NCBI RefSeq assembly: GCF_001039355.2
Contig: NW_019775258.1
Span: 410,360 to 474,359, forward strand
Reading direction: 5' to 3'
Length of the DNA stretch: 64,000 bases
Source: Lingula anatina
Lineage: Eukaryota; Brachiopoda; Lingulata; Lingulida; Lingulidae
Shown: positions 36,444 to 47,520 of the stretch, one piece after another
Layout: each line of letters opens with the position of its first letter
Numbering within the stretch: the first letter of the stretch is position 1
Notes under the pieces: generated by a model
What the model was told of the DNA's origin: nothing
Database searches by the model: none
The model's input: the letters and a program-made list of their open reading frames with translations, nothing else
Translations under genes and position numbers: made by a program

Positions 36444-38407
36444 GTGAATAACAGTTAACAGCTTATTCGCAGATGAATTTCCTTTGCTTGCTTGAGAGAG
36501 AAGGCAGGGTAAGTCGATTATTTTACGGCATTTATATATATGGTCACGTATACTTATGTACATTTTTGTTGTTAATTTTATTTATTATTATTATTATTTT
36601 TTTTTTTTTGTATTTCAGACGACCAAGGAGATGAGCTCTACACCGATGGGTCAGAAAACCCTAGGCTTTCTTTCAGAGCGCTGTTGAATTTTTGCGATCT
36701 ACATGTAGATTCCGATCCAACCGTTGACGATGAGTTGCCGGTAAGAGCATCTTTAATATTTATAAGTATTTTTGAGACAGTGCGCACCACATGCACCTAC
36801 GTTTGTTTTTAAACATCAAACTGTTTACTGGTGATTTTACGTCAAATTACTCATGCATATCTAATAAAAAAAAACATGATGTAATTTTTTATCATCCGAG
36901 TTGAAGTTATTCTGATCATTGTTCTGTATCCATGTTCTAATAGGCGTCTTGCAAGTCTGCTTGCGTCCGTAATCAATCTATTCCAATTTTCCCACTTCAT
37001 ACTGAGCCATATTTCTAGCCGACCCATTTGGAATCTAGCTTTACAGTGCATAGATTGTGTAAAAACAGACTATCATTCTAATTCTAATTTCAAGAGGGGA
37101 CCAGAAATCGAAGGGGGGCGGGGATCAGGACCCCTTGACCCCCCTCTAAATCCACCACTGTATAAATGTGGTCATGCTTTCGGCATGACCGTCAAATTTA
37201 AGATATTTGGTGAAACTGCCCATGAACTGCCGGATGAACAATGGTTGACTCCTTCTTGGGGTAAGGAAATATAGTCAATAGTTTACGCTTGAAAAATGTA
37301 TGCCGTGGCCATGCACAAAGTAGTAAGAACTCAAAATCGACCATTAGTTTTAGCTTGAAGACCTAGTTATCGGCTTGTCTTGACTCAAGATACGTCAGTG
37401 GTTCGCCAGTAAATATAAGTAACAATTATTACAGTGAATGTTGTTCTACGTTTGCGTTTCCTCACCCAAATTACGGGGGCACGTTTTAATGGCCACATGG
37501 AAGGCACAAGGACAAGAAAAATATGGGTGTTCATGAATAGTCATGCTTTTTGACACTTCTTATGTATGGAAATAAATGCAGCACAAGTCCTTAACATTAG
37601 CCTTGCCTTTTACATAAACATGTTTGAAAATCTAGGTCATAAATATTTTATTTGAACAGAATCTCGCTACTTTACCTTGGGTCAAAGTATACCAAAATGT
37701 TGGTACAAGTACGAAAGATCGGGGACACCTTTTCACATGTACATTTTGTTTGTACAACAGATATACTCTAGCCTAGTTCCGACCTGTAGTTATTTAGGTT
37801 CAGCTAGCTAATTGTCTGTTTTCTAATGTATTTGCAGCACTCAAATCAGCAGGAAACCTGTCCTCCTGGTTATGTGAACGACGGAAAAGACTGTCAGGCT
37901 GTACTCTACAACATAACGACAATCAAACAAGATTTGTTTGTGGAGTTTGAACCTATAAACTGGCGTCCGACAAAAGAGTTTGAATGTATCACACTTCTGT
38001 ATAATGAGCGGTTGGTGCACGTGTTTGTCAAAGCAGGTGCGCATTTCTATCGATGCAGAGCAAACGAAAATTCGCAAACGGGCAACGTAACATTTGTTCT
38101 CACCGCGTCACTTCAACTGAGGGAACTTTTCTCCGACTACAGTCAAGTTCGCAAAATCGTCCCTTGTGTGCAGGCCGACATTGAGCGTGATTTGACTAAC
38201 ATGACGTTTCATCTTGAAGGAAAACCGATCCAGATACGTGTAAGATATAGCAAAACGTGTGTTTCCTATGTCACCCCTGTACCAAGTCCGAAAAATTATG
38301 AAATAACCACTTTTGGCACCTCCGCTAAGACCAGTAGCGGCAACTGTGGTCCCTTCAACAAGATGGTGTTGGTCTTGGCTTGGTTAACAACCACATTCTT
38401 GTACTGA
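33220..38407 (+). CDS. gene C: secreted or GPI-anchored somatomedin-B-like ectodomain protein
   Basis: Exons 33220-34231, 36619-36740 and 37838-38407 (1012, 122 and 570 nt) encode 567 residues with all splice sites intact. The domain order is as in A and B: signal peptide, somatomedin-B-like cysteine cluster, Tyr-Arg-Asn-Lys-Asp-Cys-Ala-Ile-Cys-Asn motif, second Phe-Arg-Asn-Tyr-His-Cys-x-x-Cys motif, acidic exon 2, Cys-Pro-Pro-Gly-Tyr module and hydrophobic C-terminus. Its N-terminal half is the most diverged of the four. Exon 2 has an extra Cys (Asn-Phe-Cys-Asp) not found in A, B or D. Intron 1 contains a truncated Tc1-like element with another element nested in it. Role presumably a surface or shed ligand-binding protein; no ligand can be named. 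Confidence 0.75.
34474..36320. mobile_element. truncated Tc1-like foldback element (family 3) in gene C intron 1
   Basis: The left terminus aaggttgtcccacc and the next 150 bases match the full element at 39846-41476. The match resumes at 36051 after a nested insertion and runs to about 36320, where it stops at simple-sequence DNA. The other half is absent. An N sits at 34468, just outside the left end. Confidence 0.7.
34632..36048. mobile_element. nested TA-target element with inverted ends
   Basis: It begins cactgtaaaaacagtgttta and ends with the exact reverse complement at 36048. TA is present at both junctions (34630-34631 and 36049-36050). Removing it restores the continuous host sequence seen in the intact family-3 element, so it is a clean insertion. 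It is 1417 bp with no transposase frame, and many ttagc/cgcgtt words near both ends. Confidence 0.8.
36350..36445. repeat. compound (CAA)n(CCA)n(TTA)n microsatellite
   Basis: Successive trinucleotide runs. The open frame of poly-Ile, Gly and Val across the minus strand is an artefact. Confidence 0.85.
36741..37837. other. gene C intron 2
   Basis: No exon or element recognised. The last 250 bases match the same intron in genes B and D. Confidence 0.5.
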
Positions 38408-38594
38408 GCATCAGACACTGAAACTTTACACTGTATATCGAACTTGGGATCATCTTGACACTTACATGTTCGCTCAGTGTCAACAATTATCCTTTGTAAG
38501 TAAAATGCATTTTAAGGTTAGGCGTGTTGTTTAGAGAAGGGGGTCTCTCAAAAGTTATGGTGATCGGGCTTTTACAATCTAAGCCGGGGAGTGT

Positions 38595-39208
38595 CACCCT
38601 GAGCTTCAGAGCTAACTTGACACTAACCTTTTCACTGTAGCCTATCTCCATCGTGTCAAGTAACCTCTGACGAAAATAGTTTGACCTATTTTATATAAGC
38701 CAATCGAATCCATGTTTCAAAATTTTTCACCAAAGTTTGGTGAAAACGCTGATTGGTTGATCGTCAATCGGCAATCCTCGGCTGATTCCGCAAGCTCCAT
38801 ACTAACAACATAGTTATTGTCGAGTGCGGAGACATCCGAGTAGTTCCGAGTGGTTCCGAGTGCATAACCGTACACAAAGAAAGCATGGAGTATATCGGAA
38901 TTGAAACCAGAGCAGTATGATGCCCTGCATCATTATCTACTGAGGGATGATGTATTTTGCGTGCTGCCCACAGGTTACGGCAAGTCCCTGATATTCAGCC
39001 TTATCTTTGATTGGTCCGGATTTGAACAAAGCGCGCTTTGACTCGTTCGCGTTCATTGGCTAGATCGTTCAATGAGTCATTGAGTGCGGGCTTTAAATTT
39101 GATTGGCGGGCGGCGGGGGCACTCGAATCTGGTCAGAGGTTACTTGACACGATGGAGATAGGCTACAGTGAAAAGGTTAGTGTCAAGTTAGCTCTGAAGC
39201 TCAGGGTG
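38595..39208. mobile_element. hAT-type MITE with about 80-bp inverted repeats
   Basis: The first 80 bases (caccctgagcttcagagc...) are the near-perfect reverse complement of the last 80. The element is flanked by an exact 8-bp duplication, gggagtgt (38587-38594 and 39209-39216), the hAT target-site size. It is 614 bp, has no transposase, and contains a helicase-like coding scrap. Confidence 0.88.
38883..39041 (+). pseudogene. RecQ-like helicase N-terminal fragment captured in MITE
   Basis: The 52-codon open stretch contains Leu-Lys-Pro-Glu-Gln-Tyr followed 17 residues later by Val-Leu-Pro-Thr-Gly-Tyr-Gly-Lys-Ser-Leu-Ile-Phe. These are the Q-motif-like and Walker A (motif I) regions of RecQ-family DNA helicases. 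It ends at TGA 39039-39041, before any other helicase motif. It was probably captured from a helicase gene or a larger helicase-bearing element. Confidence 0.6.
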
Positions 39209-39472
39209 GGGAGTGTGGAATGCGTTACCAAATTCTGTTAGAACAGCAGAAGACTTTGACAGTTTTAAATCCCATCTAAGGACCCACATTTTTAAATCTG
39301 TCTATTGCTCTTAGATTTTTTTTCATATATATTTTAATAAGATTGAGTTTTTAATAGTGTTAATTTTAAATGGTTTCCGATGAGTGTTTTAGATAAAAAA
39401 ATTGTAGTAATTTTAATAATTTTAGTTATATTATCTACCATTTGTAAGGCGCCATATAAGAAGCTGTTTATA

Positions 39473-39508
<36 letters not shown>

Positions 39509-39510
39509 TA

Positions 39511-39845
39511 TATGAAGTATGTTTAATTTTTGTTAAAACGCTCTAAGGCCACTATCGCAAAGTAGGATTTATGTGAACTCGACTGTCTGGGTTTAGCAGT
39601 GTGTGGTAAGCCGACACACTGAATGTTAGAGTAGAAATTGTCCCTGGTATCTTAGAGGCGCAGATCGTTGAAGTAACTTTGCACCTAACTTGATTTGATG
39701 TTGATTTAATGTTGATTCATTGTTGATTTAACGTTGACAGGTTGGTCTTTCAAATTCTGATTCAGTGATGTATAGATTGCAATTTGATTAAAATACCGAC
39801 ATGAATTCAACATTTATATTTCAACCATAATACAACATTGTCAAA
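39511..39845. other. 3' flank of gene C, homologous to gene A 3' flank
   Basis: Matches about 16680-16940, including ccctggtatctt and the gttgattta-rich stretch. No gene. Confidence 0.6.
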
Positions 39846-41476
39846 AAGGTTGTCCCACCCCCAGTTTCATTTGCTTTTATTTATACATGATCAAATCACA
39901 AGAGTAAATTGCTATGAATGGCGATTTTCTTTACAGATACCATAACCAACATGATTATTGATACAGAAAATACAAACTAGCAGTTGAGATATCCATATTC
40001 AATACCATTTATTCACATTTATCACATGTACCCCCTCAAATCCGACGTTCCACTGTCATTTCCACGGAGGTAAAGAAATGCCCATTAAATTGAAATGACA
40101 CCATCAAAGTCACCAAATGTGCAAACATTTAGCATTAGGGTGTGCTCGTTAACGGTCACGTGTCTATTAGCGTGTGTGGCTACCGCTCACCGTAATCATC
40201 TACTGTAGACGGCGCCATTGCCTTCAACAAGGGTAACAATTCTGTTTTGTGGGATTTTTCCCCATGTCTCCTAAAAAGCTTGGCGGATTGGTCCGGACTA
40301 GTTGCAGTTATGTTCTCTGGATTGCTCACTTCAATTCATGCCACTGGTGCTTAGTAGGTTTATTATCAGGATTCAAAGATGGTTTCTCCAGCCTCAGAAC
40401 ATTGGGTTTCTGCAACAAATCACTCACCACATGATAACTGTGTGCAAGTGTGGTGTCATGATGAAGCCTGGATCACCCCCGAAGTCCCCTCTTGCAGATG
40501 GAATGAGGTATTAGTTGAGAATGTCAGGTTCAGTGACTCCAGAACTACCAGAACTTTGTCAACCGTCACTAGGAACCAGTTGGTTTTGCTGAAGAATCAA
40601 GGTATTTCTTGTATGCCTTCGATGGTCAAATTTGGACCCGTGGACATGTTGCAGAATGCTTTTTGGAAGATTTGTGCAGGCTAATATCGCCTGAGGTGTC
40701 AGGCCAGACCACGTTTGGAGAGAATTCCAAGCCGATGATTTTAGTGCGTTGTTCTTTCCGGAAAAGAACGTTATTGGGGCAATTCACTGAAACGTTCTCA
40801 ACAAATATCTCACTCCATTTGCAAGAGGTGACTTCAGGGATACTACAGGCGTCATCGTGGAAATGCACGTGCTCACAACTCTCGTCTGCTGAGTGATTTG
40901 TTGCAGAAACCCCGCGTTCAGAGGATAGAGCAACCACCTTTGAGTCACGTTATTAACCTTACTAAATATCTGTGGCATGAATTTAAGTGTGCAATGCAAA
41001 GGAAAACCAAAGTCCTAACAATCTGGACCAACTCCTCCAAGCTCTTTAGGAAGAATGGGACAATATCCCATAAAACAGAATTGTTACCCTTGTTGAAGGC
41101 AGACCGCGCCACCTACAGGAGGTAATTACAGTGCGCGGTGAACACAAACGCTATTAGACACGTGGCCTTTAACGAGCACACCCTAATGCTAAAAGTGTGT
41201 AAATTTGGTGACATTTGGTGGTGTTATTTCAATTTAATGAACATTTCTTTACCTCTGTGAAAATCACAGTGAAATGTCGGATTTGAGGGGGTACGTGTAA
41301 TAAATATGAATAAATGGTATTAAATATTGATATCTTCACTGCTAGTTTGTGTTTTCTGTCTGACTAATCATGTTAGTTATGGTATTTGGAATGAAAATCA
41401 CTATTTATAGCAATCTGCGCATGTGATGTGATCATTTATAAATAAAAGCACATAATACTAAAGGTGGGACAACCTT
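39846..41476. mobile_element. Tc1-like foldback element (family 3), complete
   Basis: The ends are aaggttgtcccacc and ggtgggacaacctt. The first 420 bases (to about 40270) are the imperfect reverse complement of the last 420 (from about 41050). A second inverted pair lies inside: around gtttctgcaacaaatcactc on the plus strand at 40408 and on the minus strand near 40905. So most of the element is a large hairpin. It carries broken pieces of a Tc1 transposase. Confidence 0.75.
40950..41125 (+). pseudogene. Tc1-like transposase C-terminal remnant (family 3)
   Basis: In one plus-strand frame near 41035-41120 the product reads Gln-Glu-Glu-Trp-Asp-Asn-Ile-Pro-Gln and then Arg-Arg-Leu-Gln-Glu-Val-Ile, the usual Tc1 transposase ending. 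An inverted copy of the same end lies in the opposite arm. Frameshifts prevent a complete product. Confidence 0.6.
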
Positions 41477-41690
41477 AATTTGTCATCAGAGACATCGCCT
41501 CAAGTTGAAAAAGTTATAAAAAGAACAATCAATCCCTTTCTAAATAAATAGATGTGAAGTTTTAGTAAAAAAAACCCCTAGATGTTAATGAAAATAGTTG
41601 TGGATAGGTACAATAAAAACTAAGTACTGCAAAAATTGCAAATTTATAACTCAAACGGGCTACATCACTGCATGATAGAAACTTGTAATT

Positions 41691-41735
<45 letters not shown>

Positions 41736-43560
41736 GAATAAGAACGTTTAACCCTTCAACTAAGAGGCTGAAGAAAAACATGCGTGATCTGACGATAATT
41801 TTAGTAAACGTTGAAACATCTTGAAAAACCAAACCAATACTTTCAATTGGATTTCCAAACTTATTCATTTGGGTAGCAAATCATTACCGAGATCACCATA
41901 AAATTTGGTAAAGAAAAAGAAAATAAATGAATTCTAAGGTGAAGGCAAAAGTGCTCAATTTTTTATAACAGCTGGAGAGCTGGAAAAGATCTCTGGTATA
42001 GACTAGACCGAGGAAAAGGAGAATTTACTTCAAATTAAGCTTTATTTTCATGATGCAATGGATAATACTTGTAAATGTATTGTGATACCTCCTCATACTT
42101 AGCACCTGTAACATCACGCTTCTCGCTGACTATTACATAATTAAGATAAAATGACAAAAGGCCTCCATTACCTACACAAGTGATTTTAACACATTATCAC
42201 GATTTGCCTATTCAACATTCTATATAAGGAAACCCATTAACTGTCATCAGTGATGTAATCGGTCTAATTTTTCTCGACAGAAAATTGATAACAATGTCGT
42301 TGAATACAACAGTTACACTGATGTAGGTACAGGGAAACTCCAGAGACCGATCTGCCCGGGAGCCTCTGACGAATAGAAGATGCAGCGGCTTTAAAATAAT
42401 TAAGGGGGATATTTATCGCATATGATAACAGAATACTGCAGTACTGCCATTTCCCTCCTATTTTTACCAATTTCATTTCTTTTTTTTTTTTCTTTTTTTT
42501 TTTTTGGGGGGGGGGGGCGATGCATACCGTTACGCATCGTTTTTCTACACTAATGAGAAGTACATGTTACATGTTTAAAGATGCATATGAAGCCAATATT
42601 TTGCCACCAAAAAAACGACCAAATGCCAGCATATTGTTTCAAATAGTATAACTAAGAAAATTAATATTACCCGAAAGTGATATTTGAACGGATTTTTCTG
42701 CTAGCTTTCTGTATGCTGTATGCTGTATATAAAGAGGGCATGCAGAAAAGTAGGTCAGATAAATAGGTTAAATTTATGACCAAAAATTTAAAGAAAGCAA
42801 TAGTCTAAAGCTCTTTTATTGCTTATCGAGTGATTTATTCAGTTTATCTCTTAGCATGTCGAATTTATTTGAGTTAATTGTATAAGAAACTACGTGGTTT
42901 AAATGTAATAGTGGGAACCTACGCTCTGTTCATATGTACATTTAAGTACAAACGGTGAGCGAAACTAAGGATTCGGCTGTTGTTTGAGGACGCCCACCCG
43001 GAGTCCATATAATGAGATCAATGTTTTTATCGCAACTTAATTGAGGCGCTGTTCCTATAGACAGCATCGGTCTACGCATATCGATACGACTTTGCTGGGA
43101 TTCTTGCTGAGCAGTGTGATCAGCTTAATAGATTTACACACACTTTTATGTCTTAAGTAGATTACAAAAAGCTGCTGATTGGGCGAGTACTGCCATTTAG
43201 TACTCGTACAAACACCGCAGAGAAGGCAGATGGTGTCGGTGGCAATGGGGCCCGAATTATGATGATACAAGTAAACATGGGTATTTTTCCCGTAGTTGTG
43301 AACGTTTTATGTCGTTGTTTGTTTGACAGTTTATGTACCTTAGAGCTCTCGAATGCGCGATGATACATCACTTTCACGAAACAGGGCTTTAAATGCATTT
43401 CTACGCAGCCACGATGAAATTAGAGAATACCACAATCGAAACATTAGTGGAAAAATAATACCCACGCCTATCTCCTGAAATTAATGTGTTCATCAAGTGG
43501 CATTTCGTGACACACGTGTTGTACTTTACATGATGTGCCTTTTCCAGAACACGGTTGACT
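41477..43560. other. intergenic, 5' flank of gene D
   Basis: Contains a (GA)n microsatellite at 41694-41732, a poly-T/poly-G tract near 42478-42518 and the upstream repeat at about 42165-42255. From 43000 on it matches the upstream regions of genes A, B and C. No gene. Confidence 0.55.
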
Positions 43561-43603
43561 GAAGTGCATGTAGCAGTTTTATAATTTCACAGGTGTATAT
43601 AAG
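43561..43603 (+). promoter_or_regulatory. core promoter of gene D
   Basis: The conserved block and TATA box gtatataag (43595-43603) are intact even though the gene downstream is broken at its 3' end, so transcription may persist. Confidence 0.55.
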
Positions 43604-43672
43604 TGCCCTTGTTTTTGTGCTTTTACATATGAGCTCAGCATTGCCAAGGAAGTTCGAAGTTTCAACAAGAAC

Positions 43673-45384
43673 ATGAATTCTTACCGGGCATTTTTGGTAA
43701 TAATCATGCTATCAACCCCCTTTATCACTAAGGCGCAGTCGTCCTCCTACACAGACGGACAAGCCTCGGGCACTCTTCGGCCTCATAGATGGCTCTGTGG
43801 AGGAACTGTGTCGGGCAAAAAATTCGGCATCAAGGTCCACTGCTACTGTGACGACATTTGTCACCTGTTAAATGACTGTTGCTATGGTAACGCATTTACT
43901 GGGGAGATGTGTGCTGCCTCAGAAGAATTGGAACCTAATGAAGACGTCAACTACACTACGCCATCCGCACCACCTTTAAGACATCAGATTTCAAACCAGA
44001 ATGGCAGTGTTTGGGCGCTTCATCCCCCTGGTCCCGTGTTGGTTGCCAATGTCAGTTCCTGTAGAAGTATTCCGTTCGTCTCTCCATTGACTGTACATGT
44101 ACAGGAGACTGCCTATATGAACCACGGCTCCAGTGCATGGATGGTGGATTCGTGTCCCCCAATGTGGCCACAGGACCATCAACGTTCGAGCTGCATGTAT
44201 AATTCTGAAGTTTTGTTCGAAGAAAACGTAACATTGCTCCAGCCAGTCACTGATCTGGATGCCATGATAACGTACAGGAACAAAGACTGTGCAGTTTGCA
44301 ACGGGGTTGGAGACCGTGGAGTCCCCTGGCGGTTCCAAGTCCAATGCAAGAACATACCGTTAGAATCATTTCTTACTTGCTCTTCATCCAGCTGTGTTCT
44401 AGAGAAACTTTGGGGCTTTAGAGAGTGTAAGGGATATTTTGAACCAAAGCCGGAGTGGCATGTAAGGTTTTGCTTCAGAGATGGAGCGAACGATGACTTA
44501 AGTCCATGCCCTTATAACCTTATCAATAACACTTTGACGCAGGCCCATTACCCATATCCTCCAGACACACCTCTGCAAAAGGCCTGCATGGCGTACACAA
44601 ATCCCGTCATTCGTAACCTTGATATTGGTTTCAAAGAGGTATACAGAAATTACCATTGCATGGTTTGTTACACAGGGACGACACACTGTCCAGGTAAGAT
44701 ATGCAACGTTCCCTTACAATTTTTTTTTTATTTCAAAGATTAAGTGTAAAATTTAAATATATACCATGGGTGACACTGAGATTAACATCTCAAGACTAGC
44801 ATTGCCTTTTTTGAATCATTTGTAGATACATATGAAGCGAGAGCAAGCACCCATTTCCTCATGAAAATTATAAAAGCAAATGTCATATGAGACATAACCC
44901 CCTCCTCCCCGTCCCCCGCAAAAATATCTATTTGGACAGCAGGAAATGCTTTAAAACTACAACTTCCTCAAAAAACTTGTAACCCCCCCCCCCCCCCAAC
45001 GTCCGTTTCTCTCTAGAAAATGAAAAAATTCATGTGCAAAGATAACAATTTCGTGAAATAATGTAACGACATTGTGCTATTTTCTTTCATTTGCACAATT
45101 TGAAACATGTACGGCTGGCTGTGACACTACGTAACCATGGGGTCGGGGCGTGCATGGCTGGTTGCGACATTACGTAACACTTAGAGTGTTTTTTTTTTCT
45201 TTTTCAAAATTTGCGATCATGTAACAAAACAGTCATAGACTTTGTATTTCGGAAAACTCCCTGATTTGATTTCCATTTGTCTTGCATTCAAAATTGTCGT
45301 GTAACAAAGCAATTATAATACTCTGTGTTTCGGTAATCTCGACAAATTATCGACCCTCAGCTCATACATTTTTTCGAGTTGTCC

Positions 45385-45452
<68 letters not shown>

Positions 45453-45671
45453 TCCGCCAAGGAGGTTATGTTTTCACCCCTGTTTGTCTGTTTGTCATCA
45501 ACATAACTCAAAAAGATATAGACCGATTTTAATGAAAGTTTCAGGAACTGTCAAAAGTGGGCCAAGGAACAGATGATTAGTTTTTGATGGTGATTAATAA
45601 TCAATCAATAATCAATAATAATCAAAAATTACTGCCTTGGCGGAGGTCTGCGCTCTCGGAGGGCTTTTCTA

Positions 45672-45725
<54 letters not shown>

Positions 45726-46703
45726 TTACATTATATAGATATAAATAATTATTCTCCTTCGTTTTTGATTTTTATGTATTTATTTACACATTGTATTTCA
45801 GATGACCAAGGAGATGGACTACCAAACACTGACTCGAAACTGGTGGGTCTTTCTTTCAGAGCGCTATTGAATGTTCAGGATCTAAAAGAAGATTCCAATC
45901 CAAGCTTGAACGATGAGTTGCCGGTAAAAGTATATTTAATATTTTATAATAACGTATTTTTGAGACAGTTCACACTTAGTGTGCCCGTTTCAGTTACTAA
46001 AAACTCATTATTTTTCTTAAACAGCACGCAAGTCGACTGATGATTTTGTATCAAAATGCTCATGTATTTCTTTGAAGGACACGATGTATAATCTATTTAA
46101 TATCCGTGCTTCAGTAATTCTAATCATAGTTTTGCAACCATCAATCCATTACAGTACCAAAGTGCATTCCCCACTATATATAGATGCTTATAAATATGTA
46201 ACCAATGTCATATATCAGAGAGTCCCGCGTAACAGAAGGGGCCCTTTTTATTTTATTTTATTTTATTTTATTTTATTTAGTATTTCAGACGATTGGCAAA
46301 GCATACCAAAATGTTGGTATGAAGGTCAGGGACACATTTTCAAACGTGCATTTTGTTTGTACAAGGATAATTCTAACGTTGTTCCGACCTATGGTTATTT
46401 TGAGTTCAGCTTGCTGATTGCCTTTTTCTCTCTAATGTATTTGCAACACTCAAATCAGCAGGAAATCTGTCCTCCTGGCTATGTGAACGACGGAAAAGAC
46501 TGCCAGGCTATACTCTACAATATAAGGACGATCACACAACGTTTGTTTGTAGAAATAGAACGTATAAACTGGCGTCCGACAAAGGGCTTCACATGCAACA
46601 GACGTCTGTTTGATGAACGGTTGGTTCGTGTGTTTGACAAGGCAGGTGCGCGTTTCTACCAATGTCGAGTTAAGGAAAATTCGCAAACGGGCAACGTAAC
46701 ATC
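43673..46703 (+). pseudogene. gene D: somatomedin-B-like ectodomain gene, 3'-truncated and splice-defective
   Basis: Exons 1 (43673-44693, 1021 nt) and 2 (45802-45923, 122 nt) are open with normal splice sites and encode the signal peptide, somatomedin-B-like domain and acidic linker as in gene B. Exon 3 would start at 46447, but the acceptor reads tttgcaa instead of tttgcag. After about 257 nt, just past the Gly-Asn-Val-Thr motif, homology stops at about 46703 and passes into TTLL-intron sequence. The second half of the module and the hydrophobic anchor are therefore missing. If exon 3 is skipped or intron 2 retained, exons 1 and 2 could still yield a secreted, unanchored product. Confidence 0.75.
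45451..45672. mobile_element. short MITE-like repeat (CCTCCGCCAAGGAGG family), single unit
   Basis: Starts cctccgccaaggaggttatg and ends gccttggcggaggtctgcg, giving partly inverted ends. It is embedded in (TTA)n on both sides in gene D intron 1. A second, longer copy is at 60372-60891. Confidence 0.7.
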
Positions 46704-47360
46704 TGCCGTTGACACCATACTCTTTGAGTTCGGACGTAGATGTAGCATACGTAATTGCTGCCTTAATTTAAGCATGCAAAAAATCTACTCCCCTGTGGCA
46801 GTACGCGTACAGATATTAATTTTTTTAAAAGATAGAAATAAAAATGATGGTATATTAAGAACGTTGTAGATCCTTTTTGGAAAATAAATAACTTTTTCCA
46901 GTCCCAATCATTAGTATAAATGTCACCGAATAACAACATTTTACGGTTAATTTTTCGACATTTTCTTAGAAGACATTTAAGCGTTGTCATAGATTTGCAC
47001 ACACAGTGGGCTAGCTGGTCCAGCTTTCATTTTGGAGGACCTATCTTTAATTTTAATGACAATAAATTAAAGCATTTTAGACATAATTTTTTCAAAAATG
47101 TCTTGGGGGTGGACCCCCAAACTCATACCAGCGAAGGACCCCTATCCCATGCAATCACCCCTATGCGTGTCCACACGCTATGACTCAACACAAAAAGTAG
47201 TGTACACCTAATTTGACCCCCCTCCCCCCCAAAAAAAAAAAAGAAAAAAAAGAAAGAAAGAAAAAAAACACCTCTGACGGGGTATAAAATATTATGACAC
47301 ACATATCAGGCATATAAAAGTGTTGTTTCTACATAAATTATCTTCATAATGCCAAAACAT
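46704..47360 (-). other. displaced TTLL-gene intron segment (left part)
   Basis: Closely resembles 62801 to about 63190, the intron between two exons of TTLL gene T2. Shared landmarks are ctttgagttcggacgta, ctgtggcagta and aagtgttgtttctacata. The match resumes beyond the Tc1-like element at 49587. Its junction with gene D exon 3 marks a duplication or deletion breakpoint. Confidence 0.7.
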
Positions 47361-47520
47361 ACAGGGTTACTACTTAATATGGAATATTTTTATCATTATT
47401 ATTTTTGAGTGCTGATTAAAATTTTTTTGGCTTGATTCATCAAAAAAGTATTTCATTGAGTGAGAAAAATATCCAGTCTTCTATTGTGAGATATTTTGGC
47501 CAATTATATCAAATCTGACA

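Larger units (their letters stand above)
38540..39510 (+). mobile_element. LINE 3' end (CR1/L2-like), interrupted by a MITE
   Basis: Without 38595-39208 and one 8-bp repeat, the plus strand reads a Gly-Val-Trp-Asn-Ala-Leu-Pro motif followed by Phe-Asp-Ser-Phe-Lys-Ser-His-Leu and a stop near 39315. This is the typical C-terminus of CR1/L2-type reverse-transcriptase ORFs. A 3' UTR follows and ends in a (TTA)n tail at about 39475-39510. The 5' end is truncated. Confidence 0.7.

Noticed and set aside
38883-39041. helicase gene start
   Set aside because: Only Q-like and Walker A motifs are present, followed by a stop, and the piece lies within a MITE; treated as a captured fragment.
46072-46869. 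265-codon open frame through gene D intron 2 and exon 3
   Set aside because: It runs through intron sequence and beyond the breakpoint; only about 46447-46703 is homologous coding sequence.
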